This document shows, one piece after another, positions 18,316-30,963 of a DNA stretch of 64,000 nucleotides. The notes beneath the pieces are model-generated. The model did not search any database, was not told the origin of the DNA, and was given only the letters and a program-made list of their open reading frames with translations. Source of the stretch: Mycolicibacterium aurum (lineage in GTDB: Bacteria > Actinomycetota > Actinomycetes > Mycobacteriales > Mycobacteriaceae). A program made the position numbers and the translations under genes. Location of the stretch: assembly GCA_900078775.1 (NCBI GenBank), contig LT549889.1, forward strand, positions 1,798,001 to 1,862,000, written 5' to 3'. Position 1 is the stretch's first letter; the number at the start of each line of letters is the position of its first letter.

Positions 18316-19175
18316 CGCCGGCGCAGGTAGCGCTCGAACTCGGCGGCCAGCGCGTCGCCGTCGATCTTGCCGAGCGCCTCGTTCATGTCCACCTCGGCGT
18401 CGCCGCGTTCCTCCAGCGACTGCACGTACTCGGCGATCTCGTCGTCCTCGGCGGTCATCTCGGTGACGGCCAGCTCCCACTCCTCGGCGGCGCTGGGCAG
18501 ATCGGCCAGCGGCACCTCGATATCCAGGACGTCCTCGACACGGCGCAGCAGCGCCACGGTGGCCTTCGGGTTCGGCGGCTGCGACACGTAGTGGGGGACC
18601 GCCGCCCAGAACGTCACCGCCGGGATCCCGGCCTGCACGCAGGCGTCCTGGAACACCCCGGCGATGCCGGTGGGCCCCTCGTAGCGGGTCTCCTCCAGGC
18701 CGAACAGCTTGGCCGAATCCGCCGAGTACGCCGCGCCCGACACCGGGACCGGGCGGGTGTGCGGGGTGTCGGCCAGTAGCGCGCCCAGGATGACGACGGT
18801 GTCGACGTTCAGCTTGTCGGCGATGGCCAGCAGCTCCGCGCAGAACGTGCGCCAGCGCATGTTCGGTTCGACGCCGTGCATCAGCACGATGTCGCGGTCG
18901 CTGCCGGGCGGGCGGCAGTGCGAGATCCGCATCGACGGCCAGACCAACTCACGTGTGACACCATCGATCTGGCGGATCACCGGGCGATTGACCTGGTAGT
19001 CGTAGTAGCTCTCGTCGTCGATCTCGACGATGGTCTCGGCTTCCCAGATCGAGTCCAGGTGCTCCAGGGCCCCGCTGGCCGCATCGCCGGCGTCGTTCCA
19101 GCCCTCGAAGGCCGCCACCACGATGGTGTTCTGCAGTTCCGGCAGGCCGGGCACGCTCGCATCCGACGGTGTCAC
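18306..19175 (-). CDS. PAC2 family protein (Rv2125-like)
   Basis: A 289-residue protein of the PAC2 (proteasome assembly chaperone 2-like) family, matching Rv2125. Motifs include VVAAFEGWNDAGDAASGA at the N-terminus, the ELVWPSMRISHCRPPGSDRDIVLMHGVEPNMRWRTF-type core and WAAVPHYVSQPPNPKATVALL. The C-terminus is strongly acidic, with a helical EEWELAVTEMTAEDDEIAEYVQSLEE segment. The start is a GTG at 19175 with a -10-like hexamer at leaderless spacing. Despite the family name, a role with the mycobacterial proteasome is unproven. Confidence 0.9.
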   Translation of the reverse strand: MTPSDASVPGLPELQNTIVVAAFEGWNDAGDAASGALEHLDSIWEAETIVEIDDESYYDYQVNRPVIRQIDGVTRELVWPSMRISHCRPPGSDRDIVLMHGVEPNMRWRTFCAELLAIADKLNVDTVVILGALLADTPHTRPVPVSGAAYSADSAKLFGLEETRYEGPTGIAGVFQDACVQAGIPAVTFWAAVPHYVSQPPNPKATVALLRRVEDVLDIEVPLADLPSAAEEWELAVTEMTAEDDEIAEYVQSLEERGDAEVDMNEALGKIDGDALAAEFERYLRRRGR

Positions 19176-19632
19176 ACTGCCAGCGTAAGCCCTGGATCCC
19201 GGTCATGAGCCACGGCGGGCCGCACGGCGATTTGCGAACCGGATCACCGTGGTCAGCGTGCTGCGAAAACCCGTTTGGCCAGCGGGACTACTCTGTCGGT
19301 GTGACCGGTGACCTCCGACACCCCCGCGACACCCGCCGACCGGACCTGCTCGTCCGGCGTGTCATGCCCGGTGCCGGTGTGCAGGCCGGTTCCCGCTTGG
19401 TCGTGACCAAATGCGTTGGGCGCCAATCCGTCCAACCGAACTGTCGCTGACCTGCCCACCAGTTCCGCGAGCTGGGCGCGCGGAGAGGACTCGGGCGTCC
19501 GGACGCCGAACAGGTGACAACGTAGACTTTCCAGGGTCGAGAGGCGTTGCAACGGCTATCGGGGACCGTTTCCCCTGGTATCCGCCACGCTCGGCAGAGT
19601 CAAGGACGCCTTCCGCCACGGAAGGAGTGCAC
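19176..19632 (+). other. 457-bp intergenic region upstream of metH
   Basis: This divergent spacer separates the PAC2 gene from metH. The left edge holds a -10-like TACGCT for the PAC2 gene on the minus strand (AGCGTA at 19182-19187, 6 nt from its GTG). The last 100 bases form a structured leader described separately. Between them no convincing gene was found; the metH reading frame is open from 19411 but lacks family similarity there. Confidence 0.6.
19537..19613 (+). promoter_or_regulatory. SAH-riboswitch-like leader of metH
   Basis: The leader contains CGAGAGGCGTTGCAACGGC, close to the 5' core of S-adenosylhomocysteine riboswitches, followed by CACGCTCGG and AAGGACGCC in the expected order. 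AGGCGT (19542-19547) pairs with ACGCCT (19606-19611), and CGAG (19538-19541) can pair with CTCG (19590-19593); a GGGG/CCCC hairpin fills the variable arm (19561-19575). SAH riboswitches switch on SAH recycling and methionine synthase genes, which fits metH starting 20 nt later. The assignment is by eye, without a covariance search. Confidence 0.65.
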
Positions 19633-23385
<3,753 letters not shown>

Positions 23386-23388
23386 CCG

Positions 23389-23417
23389 GCAAAGCCGCTG
23401 TCTTGCAGTGGCTTTGC
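23389..23417. terminator. Terminator-like hairpin after metH
   Basis: GCAAAGCCGCTG and CAGTGGCTTTGC form a 12-bp stem with one G-U pair around TCTTG. It lies between metH and the convergent NmrA-like gene and could serve both. Confidence 0.65.
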
Positions 23418-23425
23418 TGCGGCGG

Positions 23426-24229
23426 CTAGCCGAACAGGCCGGCGTTGCGGCGGGCCCACTGGGCCATCGAGACCGCCGGGGTGCCGGTCAGCTCGGCGAC
23501 CAGGGTGTTGGCCTGCTGCGGTCGCTGCAGACCGGCCGCCAGCAGGTCGAGGTACCAGTCGACCTGCTCACCCATGGACGGTGCGAGCACGGCGCGCGCC
23601 TCCGCACGGCTGCACGTCTCGAACCGGACCGGGCGGCCGAGGCCCGCCCCGATCTGTTCGGCGATCCGGGCCCGGGTCAGCGCCTCGGGACCGGTGAGTT
23701 CGTACATCCGGCCCAGGTGCGCGTCGTCGGGCACGGCGAGCAAGGCGGCAGCGACGCGGGCGATGTCGTCCATCGCGATCGGCGCCTCGACCAGATCGGG
23801 ATAAGGCTCCCGGACGGTGCCGGTGGCCGCGATCTGCGGGGCCCACATGGCGAAGTTCTCGCAGAACTCGCCGGGCCCGAGCTGGATGGCCGGCACCTCG
23901 GCCGCGGCGACCGCATCGGCGTGCTGCTGCCAGTGCTCGCCGCCGGAGAGCGCCACCACGTAGGACACCCGGGCCGCGGCGATCATCTCCAAGGTGATGC
24001 CGAGGGTGGGCGGGTAGGGCGCCAGATAGAGCCGGTCCACATCGGCCAGCGCCACGCTCAACGTCTCCGGTCTGCCCAGGAAACCGGTGACCACCTCCAC
24101 ACCGTCGGGCAGTTGCGCCTTGGCCGGGTTGGTTGTCAGCGCCCTTATCTCCGGCACCCCCAACTCGATCAGTCGATCCACGACCTTGCGGCCGATGTTC
24201 CCGGTGGCGCCCGTCACAAGAACCGTCAT
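23426..24229 (-). CDS. NmrA/NAD(P)H-binding SDR-like protein
   Basis: A 267-residue atypical SDR. MTVLVTGATGNIGRKVVDRL carries the NAD(P)-binding TGATGNIG at the N-terminus, and the region AIQLGPGEFCENFAMWAPQIAATGTVREPYP is typical of NmrA-like quinone reductase/regulator proteins. The canonical YxxxK is not evident, as in other NmrA-type members. The ATG at 24229 begins the fold; the frame continues to 24358 but opposes the HAD gene. It is a single gene, divergent from the HAD hydrolase. Function unresolved. Confidence 0.82.
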   Translation of the reverse strand: MTVLVTGATGNIGRKVVDRLIELGVPEIRALTTNPAKAQLPDGVEVVTGFLGRPETLSVALADVDRLYLAPYPPTLGITLEMIAAARVSYVVALSGGEHWQQHADAVAAAEVPAIQLGPGEFCENFAMWAPQIAATGTVREPYPDLVEAPIAMDDIARVAAALLAVPDDAHLGRMYELTGPEALTRARIAEQIGAGLGRPVRFETCSRAEARAVLAPSMGEQVDWYLDLLAAGLQRPQQANTLVAELTGTPAVSMAQWARRNAGLFG

Positions 24230-24290
24230 GGCTCCCACGTTACGGCTTTCGATTTCCGTGCCCGGTGACGTCGATGAGAGGATGGAGTTC

Positions 24291-24974
24291 ATGCGTGCTG
24301 TGTTGTGGGATATGGACGGCACCATCGTGGACTCCGAAAAGCTCTGGGATTTCGGCATTCACGAGCTCTACCGCCGGCACGGGCGACAGCTGAGGGCCTC
24401 GGTACGGACCGCCACGATCGGTGGCTCCAGCGAGACGGTCATGGAGATCGTCTACGCCGATCTGGGCCTGGATCCGGATCCGGCGGACATGGCCCGCACC
24501 TCGGACTGGTTGCACGAGTACGTCGGTGGCCTCTTCGCGACCGGCCTGCCGTGGTGCCCCGGCGCCCGGGAGATGCTCGACGGCCTGACCGCCGCCGGCG
24601 TCCCGATGGCGTTGGTCACCAACACCCGCCGCGATCTGGCCGATCAGGCCCTGGAATCGATCGGCGCACACTACTTCTCGGTATCGGTGTGCGGGGACGA
24701 GGTGCCCGCGGGTAAGCCGTCACCGGACCCGTATCTGCGGGCCGCCGAACTGCTCGGCCTGGAACCGGCGGACTGCCTGGCCATCGAGGACTCGGTGACC
24801 GGATCGGCCTCGGCGGAGTCCGCCGGGTGCGCGGTTCTGGTCGTCCCCAATGAGATCGAGGTGCCCGCCGGCCCGCGCCGGCGACACGCCGAATCGCTGG
24901 CCGGGCTGACGGTGTCCGACCTGCGTGCGGTGCACATCGAACTCGGCGCCGAACCCGACGAGCGCAGCGCCTGA
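24291..24974 (+). CDS. HAD family hydrolase (beta-phosphoglucomutase-like)
   Basis: A 227-residue HAD phosphatase. Motif I is WDMDGTIVDS near residue 6, motif II VTNT, motif III GKPSPDPY with its lysine, and motif IV AIEDSVTGSASAESAGC, so it is catalytically complete. The helical cap after motif I places it with subgroup IA enzymes that act on small sugar phosphates or phosphoglycolate. GAGAGG lies 9 nt before the ATG at 24291. It precedes the sugar porter gene by 89 bp. Exact substrate cannot be read. Confidence 0.88.
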   Translation: MRAVLWDMDGTIVDSEKLWDFGIHELYRRHGRQLRASVRTATIGGSSETVMEIVYADLGLDPDPADMARTSDWLHEYVGGLFATGLPWCPGAREMLDGLTAAGVPMALVTNTRRDLADQALESIGAHYFSVSVCGDEVPAGKPSPDPYLRAAELLGLEPADCLAIEDSVTGSASAESAGCAVLVVPNEIEVPAGPRRRHAESLAGLTVSDLRAVHIELGAEPDERSA

Positions 24975-25024
24975 TTTCCTCCCCGGGTAACGGTCCATTA
25001 CCCCCCGCGACTGTGCGATTATGA

Positions 25025-25040
25025 TGTGGAGCACATCACA
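25025..25040 (+). promoter_or_regulatory. Crp-like operator before the sugar porter gene
   Basis: TGTGGAGCACATCACA differs at one position from the TGTGA-N6-TCACA palindrome of cAMP-receptor proteins. It touches a -10-like TATGAT (25020-25025), so a bound regulator would probably block transcription. Its place 24 nt before a sugar transporter start fits catabolic control. Prediction from pattern only. Confidence 0.4.
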
Positions 25041-25063
25041 GCACGATGCGGAAGGACGGCCCG

Positions 25064-26539
25064 ATGACACATGGTCCGGTCGGCGGAGACGACGCCTCGT
25101 ACCTCGATGAAGGTGATGCCGGATTCCACTCCGGTCGCACCGCGGTAAGGATCGCCGCGGTTGCCGCGCTCGGCGGACTGCTGTTCGGCTACGACAGCGC
25201 GGTGATCAACGGTGCGGTGGACTCGATCCAGGAGGACTTCGGGATCGGCAACTACGCCCTCGGATTGGCCGTCGCCTCGGCCCTGCTGGGCGCTGCGGCC
25301 GGCGCCCTGTCCGCGGGCCGCATCGCCGACCGCATCGGGCGTATCGCGGTGATGAAGATCGCCGCGGTGCTGTTCCTCATCAGCGCCTTCGGCACCGGCT
25401 TCGCCCCCGAGACCATCACCCTGGTGGTCTTCCGCATCGTAGGTGGCATCGGTGTCGGCGTGGCCTCCGTCATCGCACCGGCCTACATCGCCGAGACCTC
25501 GCCGCCGGGGATCCGGGGGCGCCTGGGCTCGCTGCAGCAACTCGCCATCGTGCTGGGCATCTTCGCCTCGTTCGCGGTGAACTGGGTGCTGCAGTGGATC
25601 GCAGGCGGGCCCAACGAGGTGTTGTGGCTGGGCCTGGACGCCTGGCGGTGGATGTTCCTGGCGATGGCGCTACCCGCGGTGGTGTACGGCACGCTGGCCT
25701 ACACGATTCCCGAGTCTCCGCGTTATCTCGTTGCGAGCCATAGGATTCCGGAAGCACGTCGGGTGCTGAGCATGCTGCTCGGGCAGAAGAATCTGGAGAT
25801 CACCATCACCCGCATCCGGGACACCCTGGAACGCGAGGACAAGCCGTCCTGGAGTGATCTCAAGAAGCCGACCGGCGGTGTCTACGGCATCGTCTGGGTC
25901 GGCCTGGGCCTGTCCATCTTCCAGCAGTTCGTCGGCATCAACGTCATCTTCTACTACTCGAATGTGCTCTGGCAGGCCGTCGGTTACAGCGCCGACGACT
26001 CGGCGAAGTACACCGTGATCACCTCGGTGGTGAACGTGCTGACGACGCTGATCGCCATCGCGCTGATCGACAAGGTCGGCCGCAAACCGCTGCTGCTGAT
26101 CGGCTCGGCCGGGATGGCGGTCACCCTGGCCACCATGGCCGCCATCTTCGCCAACGCCACGGTCAACCCGGACGGCACGCCGAGCCTGCCCGGGGCGTCC
26201 GGCGTCATCGCATTGGTCGCCGCGAACCTGTTCGTGGTCGCGTTCGGCATGTCCTGGGGTCCGGTGGTCTGGGTGCTGCTGGGCGAGATGTTCCCCAACC
26301 GCATCCGCGCGGCCGCGCTGGGGCTGGCCGCGGCCGGGCAGTGGGCGGCCAACTGGCTGATCACCGTGACCTTCCCGGAACTGCGCAATCAGCTGGGCTT
26401 GGCCTACGGCTTCTACGCGCTGTGCGCCGTGCTGTCGTTCCTGTTCGTGATGAGGTGGGTGCGCGAAACCAAGGGGGTCTCCCTGGAGGACATGCACGCC
26501 GAAGTGCTGCACGAGGGCGGCCGTTCCGGCTCGAGGTGA
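25064..26539 (+). CDS. glcP: MFS sugar porter (GlcP-like glucose permease)
   Basis: A 491-residue, 12-helix transporter of the sugar porter family. Family signatures are GLLFGYDSAVINGA in helix 1, GRIADRIGR after helix 2, PESPRYLVASHR after helix 6, the QQFVGINVIFYYS sugar-binding segment in helix 7 and a final RETKGVSLED. GGAAGGA lies 8 nt before the ATG at 25064, which is preferred to 25046. Its place directly before hisE-hisG and near metH matches GlcP (MSMEG_4182, recalled) of M. smegmatis, a proton-coupled glucose permease. Substrate is inferred from that orthology. Confidence 0.85.
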   Translation: MTHGPVGGDDASYLDEGDAGFHSGRTAVRIAAVAALGGLLFGYDSAVINGAVDSIQEDFGIGNYALGLAVASALLGAAAGALSAGRIADRIGRIAVMKIAAVLFLISAFGTGFAPETITLVVFRIVGGIGVGVASVIAPAYIAETSPPGIRGRLGSLQQLAIVLGIFASFAVNWVLQWIAGGPNEVLWLGLDAWRWMFLAMALPAVVYGTLAYTIPESPRYLVASHRIPEARRVLSMLLGQKNLEITITRIRDTLEREDKPSWSDLKKPTGGVYGIVWVGLGLSIFQQFVGINVIFYYSNVLWQAVGYSADDSAKYTVITSVVNVLTTLIAIALIDKVGRKPLLLIGSAGMAVTLATMAAIFANATVNPDGTPSLPGASGVIALVAANLFVVAFGMSWGPVVWVLLGEMFPNRIRAAALGLAAAGQWAANWLITVTFPELRNQLGLAYGFYALCAVLSFLFVMRWVRETKGVSLEDMHAEVLHEGGRSGSR

Positions 26540-26566
26540 AACCCGCGTGACCGCGGGAACGGGCAC

Positions 26567-26848
26567 GTGAAAGAATTGCGGTCCGTGAAGACCTTCGACG
26601 GCCTGTTCGCCGAGCTCAGCGAGAAAGCACAGACCCGACCCGCCGGTAGCGGGACGGTCGCGGCGCTGGACGGCGGTGTGCACGGGCTGGGCAAGAAGAT
26701 TCTCGAGGAGGCCGGCGAGGTGTGGCTGGCCGCCGAGCACGAGAGCGATGAGGCCCTCGCCGAGGAGATCAGCCAGCTGCTGTATTGGACTCAGGTGCTG
26801 ATGGTCAAGCGCGGGCTGAGCCTCGACGACGTGTACCGGAACCTGTGA
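26567..26848 (+). CDS. hisE: Phosphoribosyl-ATP pyrophosphatase
   Basis: A 93-residue stand-alone HisE, the second enzyme of histidine synthesis, converting phosphoribosyl-ATP to phosphoribosyl-AMP. The all-helical fold of the dUTPase/MazG superfamily is visible with the metal-binding ExxE motifs in [15 protein letters not shown] and the [14 protein letters not shown] helix. GTG 26567 gives the family's usual length; GTG 26585 would also work. Its stop TGA shares a base with the hisG ATG (TGATG), so the two are coupled. Confidence 0.96.
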   Translation: MKELRSVKTFDGLFAELSEKAQTRPAGSGTVAALDGGVHGLGKKILEEAGEVWLAAEHESDEALAEEISQLLYWTQVLMVKRGLSLDDVYRNL

Positions 26849-27717
26849 TGTCCGACGCTGCACGCAACGGGGTACTGCGGGTCGCGGTGCCCAACAAGGG
26901 TGCCCTGAGCGAATCCGCCGCCGAGATCCTGTCCGAGGCCGGCTATCGCCGCCGCACCGACTCCAAGGATCTGACCGTCGTCGACCCGGCCAACAATGTC
27001 GAGTTCTTCTTCCTGCGGCCGAAGGACATCGCGATCTACGTCGGGTCCGGACAACTCGACCTCGGCATCACCGGCCGAGATCTGGCCGCCGAGTCCGGCG
27101 CACCGGTCCGCGAGCGGCTGGCGCTGGGCTTCGGGTCCTCGACGTTCCGCTACGCCGCACCGGCCGGGCAGAGCTGGACCGTCGAAAAGTTGGCGGGCAA
27201 GCGGATCGCCACCGCGTACCCGAACCTGGTCCGGAAGAACCTGGCGGACAAGGGGATCGAAGCGACGGTCATCCGCCTGGACGGTGCGGTGGAGATCTCC
27301 ATCCAGCTCGGGGTGGCCGATGTGATCGCCGATATCGTCGGATCCGGGCGCACCCTGGGGCTGCACAACCTGGTGGCCTTCGGTAACTCACTGTGCGATT
27401 CCGAGGCCGTCCTGATCGAGCGGGCCGACGCCGAACCGGATCCGGCCCGCGACCAATTGGCCGCTCGCGTACAGGGTGTGGTGTTCGGTCAGCAGTACCT
27501 GATGCTCGACTACGACTGCCCGCGCAGCGTGCTGGAGGCCGCCAGCGCCGTCACGCCCGGGCTCGAGTCGCCGACCATCGCCCCGCTGGCCGATCCGGAC
27601 TGGGTTGCGGTGCGGGCACTGGTGCCGCGCCGCGACGTCAACTCGATCATGGACGAGCTCGCCGCGATCGGCGCCAAGGCGATCCTGGCGTCCGACATCC
27701 GGTTCTGCCGCTTCTGA
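26848..27717 (+). CDS. hisG: ATP phosphoribosyltransferase (long form)
   Basis: A 289-residue HisG of the long type, which condenses ATP with PRPP at the committed step of histidine synthesis and is feedback-inhibited by histidine through its C-terminal ACT-like domain. The catalytic part has [37 protein letters not shown] and the PRPP-loop region [13 protein letters not shown]. The regulatory part begins around residue 210 ([21 protein letters not shown]). Being long, it should not need HisZ. Confidence 0.97.
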   Translation: MSDAARNGVLRVAVPNKGALSESAAEILSEAGYRRRTDSKDLTVVDPANNVEFFFLRPKDIAIYVGSGQLDLGITGRDLAAESGAPVRERLALGFGSSTFRYAAPAGQSWTVEKLAGKRIATAYPNLVRKNLADKGIEATVIRLDGAVEISIQLGVADVIADIVGSGRTLGLHNLVAFGNSLCDSEAVLIERADAEPDPARDQLAARVQGVVFGQQYLMLDYDCPRSVLEAASAVTPGLESPTIAPLADPDWVAVRALVPRRDVNSIMDELAAIGAKAILASDIRFCRF

Positions 27718-27793
27718 GCCCACATCATTAGCAGGGCCCGCCGCCGTCCTGCGTGTTAGCGTCCGGGAATCATCGGTGTGCCCGGAGGTGGTC

Positions 27794-28294
27794 ATGACGA
27801 TCGTTCTCGTTCTGCTGCTGGCTCTGCTCATCGGCGTGGTGGCCGGCCTGCGGGCGCTGACACCACCGGCCGTGGTCGCCTGGGGCGGCGCGCTGGGGTG
27901 GCTCGATCTGGACGGCACCTGGGCCGAGTGGGTCACCCACCCGATCACGGTGACGGTGCTGACCATCCTGCTGGTGGTGGAACTGGTCACCGATCAGCTG
28001 CCCAACACCCCGGCCCGGACGGTCGCCGTACAGTTCTCGGCCCGGCTACTGACCGGCGGATTCGCCGGCGCGGTGCTGGTGACCGGGGCGTTGATGACCG
28101 TCAAGACCGGGACCGTGGTGTCCGGGATCGGGGCCGGGATGATCGGCGCGGTGCTGGGCACCATGGGCGGCTACCGCGCCCGCAAGGCCCTCGTGGAACG
28201 CAACGGCGGCAATGACCTTCCGGTCGCACTCATCGAGGACGTGGTCGCCGTCGTCGGCGGATTCGCCGTCGTCGCATTGGCGATGGCGATCTGA
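27794..28294 (+). CDS. DUF4126 membrane protein (Rv2120c-like)
   Basis: A 166-residue protein with four or five hydrophobic segments. MTIVLVLLLALLIGVVAGLRALTPP is the first helix and ARLLTGGFAGAVLVTGAL, SGIGAGMIGAVLGTMGGYRAR and VVAVVGGFAVVALAMAI follow; the GLRALTPP motif is typical of DUF4126. GGAGG lies 5 nt before the ATG at 27794, excluding the longer frame. Its stop overlaps the ATG of the flavin oxidoreductase, so the membrane protein and the enzyme are likely co-translated. Function unknown. Confidence 0.85.
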   Translation: MTIVLVLLLALLIGVVAGLRALTPPAVVAWGGALGWLDLDGTWAEWVTHPITVTVLTILLVVELVTDQLPNTPARTVAVQFSARLLTGGFAGAVLVTGALMTVKTGTVVSGIGAGMIGAVLGTMGGYRARKALVERNGGNDLPVALIEDVVAVVGGFAVVALAMAI

Positions 28295-29673
28295 TGCCCG
28301 CCGGCACCGACGAGTTCGACGCGATCATCGTCGGCGCCGGGCAGGCCGGCCCGCCGCTGGCCCGGCGGCTGACCGCGGCGGGGCAACGGGTGGCGGTGAT
28401 CGAACGCAAACTCGTCGGCGGCACCTGCGTGAACTACGGGTGCATCCCGACCAAGACCCTGGTGGCCAGTGCACATGCCGCGCACATCGCCCGCCGCGGT
28501 GCCGATTTCGGCATCGGCACCGGCGAGGTGACGGTGGACATGGCAAAGGTGAAGGCGCGCAAGGACACAATCGTCGAGGGCGACCGGCGCGGAGTGGAGA
28601 GCTGGATCGAGGGGATGGACGGCGCGACCCTGCTGCGCGGGCACGCCCGGTTCACCGATCCGCACACCGTCGATCTCGACGGCCGGGCGTTGCGCGCCGA
28701 GCGGTTCTTCCTCAATGTCGGGGGCCGCGCGGTGGTTCCCGACCTGCCGGGACTCGACCAGATCGACTATCTGACGAATGTGTCGGTGCTGGAACTCAAT
28801 ACGGTGCCCGAGCATCTCGTCATCGTCGGTGGCAGTTACATCGCCCTGGAGTTCGCCCAGATGTACCGCCGGTTCGGCGCCCGGGTGAGCGTGCTCGAGC
28901 GTGGGCCGCGGCTGACCTCCCGTGAGGATGAGGACGTCTCGCAGGCTATCCGCTCCATCCTGGAGAACGAGGGCATCGAGGTCCACACCGGCGCCGACGA
29001 CATCCGGTTCAGCAAGCTGGAGAACAGATTTCAGGTGACTCCGCGCGCCGGCGCCGACCCGATCGTGGGCAGCCACGCGCTGATCGCGGTCGGGCGGGTG
29101 CCCAACACCGACGACCTCGGACTGGCGCACGCCGGGGTGCGGACCGACCGGCGCGGCTATATCGAGGTCGACGACGCCCTGCGCACCAGCGCCGAGCACA
29201 TCTGGGCGATGGGAGACTGCAACGGCCGCGGCGCGTTCACCCACACCTCGTACAACGATTTCGAGATCGTGGCCGCGAATCTGCTCGACGACGACCCGCG
29301 CCGGGTCAGCGACCGGGTCCCCGTCTATGCGCTCTACATCGACCCGCCGCTGGGCCGGGCCGGGATGACCGCCGACGAGGTGCGCCGCTCGGGCCGCAAG
29401 GCGTTGGTGGGCAAGCGCCCCATGACCCGGGTCGGGCGGGCGGTCGAGAAGGGCGAGACCCAGGGTTTCATGAAGGTGGTGGTCGACGCCGAGACGCAGG
29501 AGATCCTGGGCGCCGCCATTCTCGGGGTCGGCGGTGACGAGGTGGTGCACGCCATCATCGACGTGATGACGGCAAAGCTGCCCTACACCGCGATATCCCG
29601 GACCATGCACATCCATCCCACCGTCAGCGAGCTGGTGCCCACGCTGCTGCAGGATCTGCGGCCGCTGGATTAA
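28294..29673 (+). CDS. FAD-dependent disulfide oxidoreductase (mercuric reductase-like)
   Basis: A 459-residue class I pyridine nucleotide-disulfide oxidoreductase. FAD-binding GAGQAG lies at residues 14-19, the redox-active pair C45-x4-C50 in GGTCVNYGCIPTKT, NAD(P)-binding VGGSYIALEFAQM in the centre, AMGDCNGRGAFTH near residue 310 and the catalytic His in MHIHPTVSEL. It lacks the N-terminal HMA domain and the C-terminal vicinal cysteines of true MerA, so mercury reduction is unlikely; the substrate is open. Its end overlaps the convergent DinB gene by 4 bp. Confidence 0.85.
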   Translation: MPAGTDEFDAIIVGAGQAGPPLARRLTAAGQRVAVIERKLVGGTCVNYGCIPTKTLVASAHAAHIARRGADFGIGTGEVTVDMAKVKARKDTIVEGDRRGVESWIEGMDGATLLRGHARFTDPHTVDLDGRALRAERFFLNVGGRAVVPDLPGLDQIDYLTNVSVLELNTVPEHLVIVGGSYIALEFAQMYRRFGARVSVLERGPRLTSREDEDVSQAIRSILENEGIEVHTGADDIRFSKLENRFQVTPRAGADPIVGSHALIAVGRVPNTDDLGLAHAGVRTDRRGYIEVDDALRTSAEHIWAMGDCNGRGAFTHTSYNDFEIVAANLLDDDPRRVSDRVPVYALYIDPPLGRAGMTADEVRRSGRKALVGKRPMTRVGRAVEKGETQGFMKVVVDAETQEILGAAILGVGGDEVVHAIIDVMTAKLPYTAISRTMHIHPTVSELVPTLLQDLRPLD

Positions 29674-30176
29674 CGGGCGGCGCGCAGCATCCGCAGCTGC
29701 CCGATCTCCGAGCCGTTCTTGGTCAGTTCGACATTGAGCCACAGCACGGTGTCGGCCACGGTCCGGCCCGCATCGGGCCCCCACGGGAAGCCGCACGGAG
29801 CCGCCAGGTCATCCGGGGTCAGGGTGGCCAGGACCTGCTCCCACCGATCGTGCAACGCTCCGATCGCCGGTATCGCCGCGGCGGGGCCGGGCCAGCGGAT
29901 CTCGCCGGGTGCGCGTGCCGGGCGGCCGCTCAGCTCGTCGAGCGCGGCGGTCCACCAGAAGAGGATGTGCCAGGTCAGCCAGCCGACGGTCGGCACCGGC
30001 AGCGGGTCCGGTTCGGTCTCGGCCCAGTCCGGGGACCAGGCCCCGGCGTCGTCACGGTGCATCGTCCACACCACGGCGGCCGGCTCCCACAGCACATCGT
30101 CGGGGGTCAGCGCGCTCAGGTGCAGGTCGGCGAGCGCCCAGGCCAGGTCGAACTGCCGGCGCAGCGCGTCGATCAC
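29670..30176 (-). CDS. DinB-like four-helix protein
   Basis: A 168-residue protein with the DinB/mycothiol-transferase fold: an N-terminal helix LRRQFDLAWALADLHL, then PTVGWLTWHILFWW with the first metal-ligand histidine and DTVLWLNVELTKNGSEIGQLRMLR as the last helix. In active members this last helix carries two histidines (HxxxH); here they are missing, the segment reading NVELTKNGSEIG, so metal binding and thiol transfer are doubtful. The ATG overlaps the stop of the thioesterase gene (ATGA). Confidence 0.78.
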   Translation of the reverse strand: MIDALRRQFDLAWALADLHLSALTPDDVLWEPAAVVWTMHRDDAGAWSPDWAETEPDPLPVPTVGWLTWHILFWWTAALDELSGRPARAPGEIRWPGPAAAIPAIGALHDRWEQVLATLTPDDLAAPCGFPWGPDAGRTVADTVLWLNVELTKNGSEIGQLRMLRAAR

Positions 30177-30963
30177 GGCGCCCGCTGCACCAGCAGGGTC
30201 TGCGCCGAGGTGCCGATGAAGCCGTCCCGGTCGAAGATCTCGGCCGTCGTCACCCCGATACCGTCCGGACCGATCGACCCGCGGGCCCGCAGCGCGAAGT
30301 CGTTGCCGCGCGGCGCCCGGTGCAGGTGCACCGCGGTGTCGGTGTTCATGAACACGAACCGGGTCGGGTCCAGGGCCGCGCCCACCCCGTTGGCCGAGTC
30401 GACCACCATAGCCAGCCGCTGCAGATCGCTGAGCGGTTCGGAATCGACCAGCGGCACAAGGGGACTCATCCAGGACACCGCGGGCTCACCGGGTGCGGTC
30501 TGCTGGCGTCGCCAACTCACGGTCTCCAGGTAGCCCGGCGCGCCCATCCAGCCGTGCGCCTCGGTCACGGCATCGCCCTCGACCAGTGGCGGGTACCGGT
30601 CGGTGGCCGCGTCGGCGGTGTCGCTGGCGGCCAGCAGCCAGGCGCTGACCCGGGCCAGCGGCCGGTCCGGCCCGTCCGCCGCGCGCATCTCGGCGACCGC
30701 CATGGTGATCCGGGCGCCGGGCCGCTCCACCCAGGCCCGGACCTTCACCGGGGCCACCGGGATGGCGCCCAGGATGTCCAGCAACAGCCGGCCGACCCGC
30801 AGTTCCGGGCGGTCGGAGTAGAGCTCTTCGATCGCCTTGGTCAGCAACGCCAGCGGCGGTGACCCGTGCTGGATCGAGGAGTCCCAGTTGCTGGCGGTGC
30901 CGATGGTGGAGTCGAAGACCTCGAAGCCGTCGGAGTCGGGCAGCCGGTGGTAGTGGGCCTCAC

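Noticed and set aside
19286-19310. PafBC-dependent damage promoter (TTGTCRGTG-type) near CTGTCGGTG
   Set aside because: Eight of nine bases of the first element match, but no TANNNT hexamer occurs at the required distance.
19400-19632. Cobalamin riboswitch upstream of metH
   Set aside because: The B12-box and the long multi-stem layout were not found; the segments instead fit the shorter SAH-type core.
28294-29673. True mercuric reductase and a mercury-resistance locus
   Set aside because: No HMA domain, no C-terminal vicinal cysteines, and no merR, merT or merB nearby.
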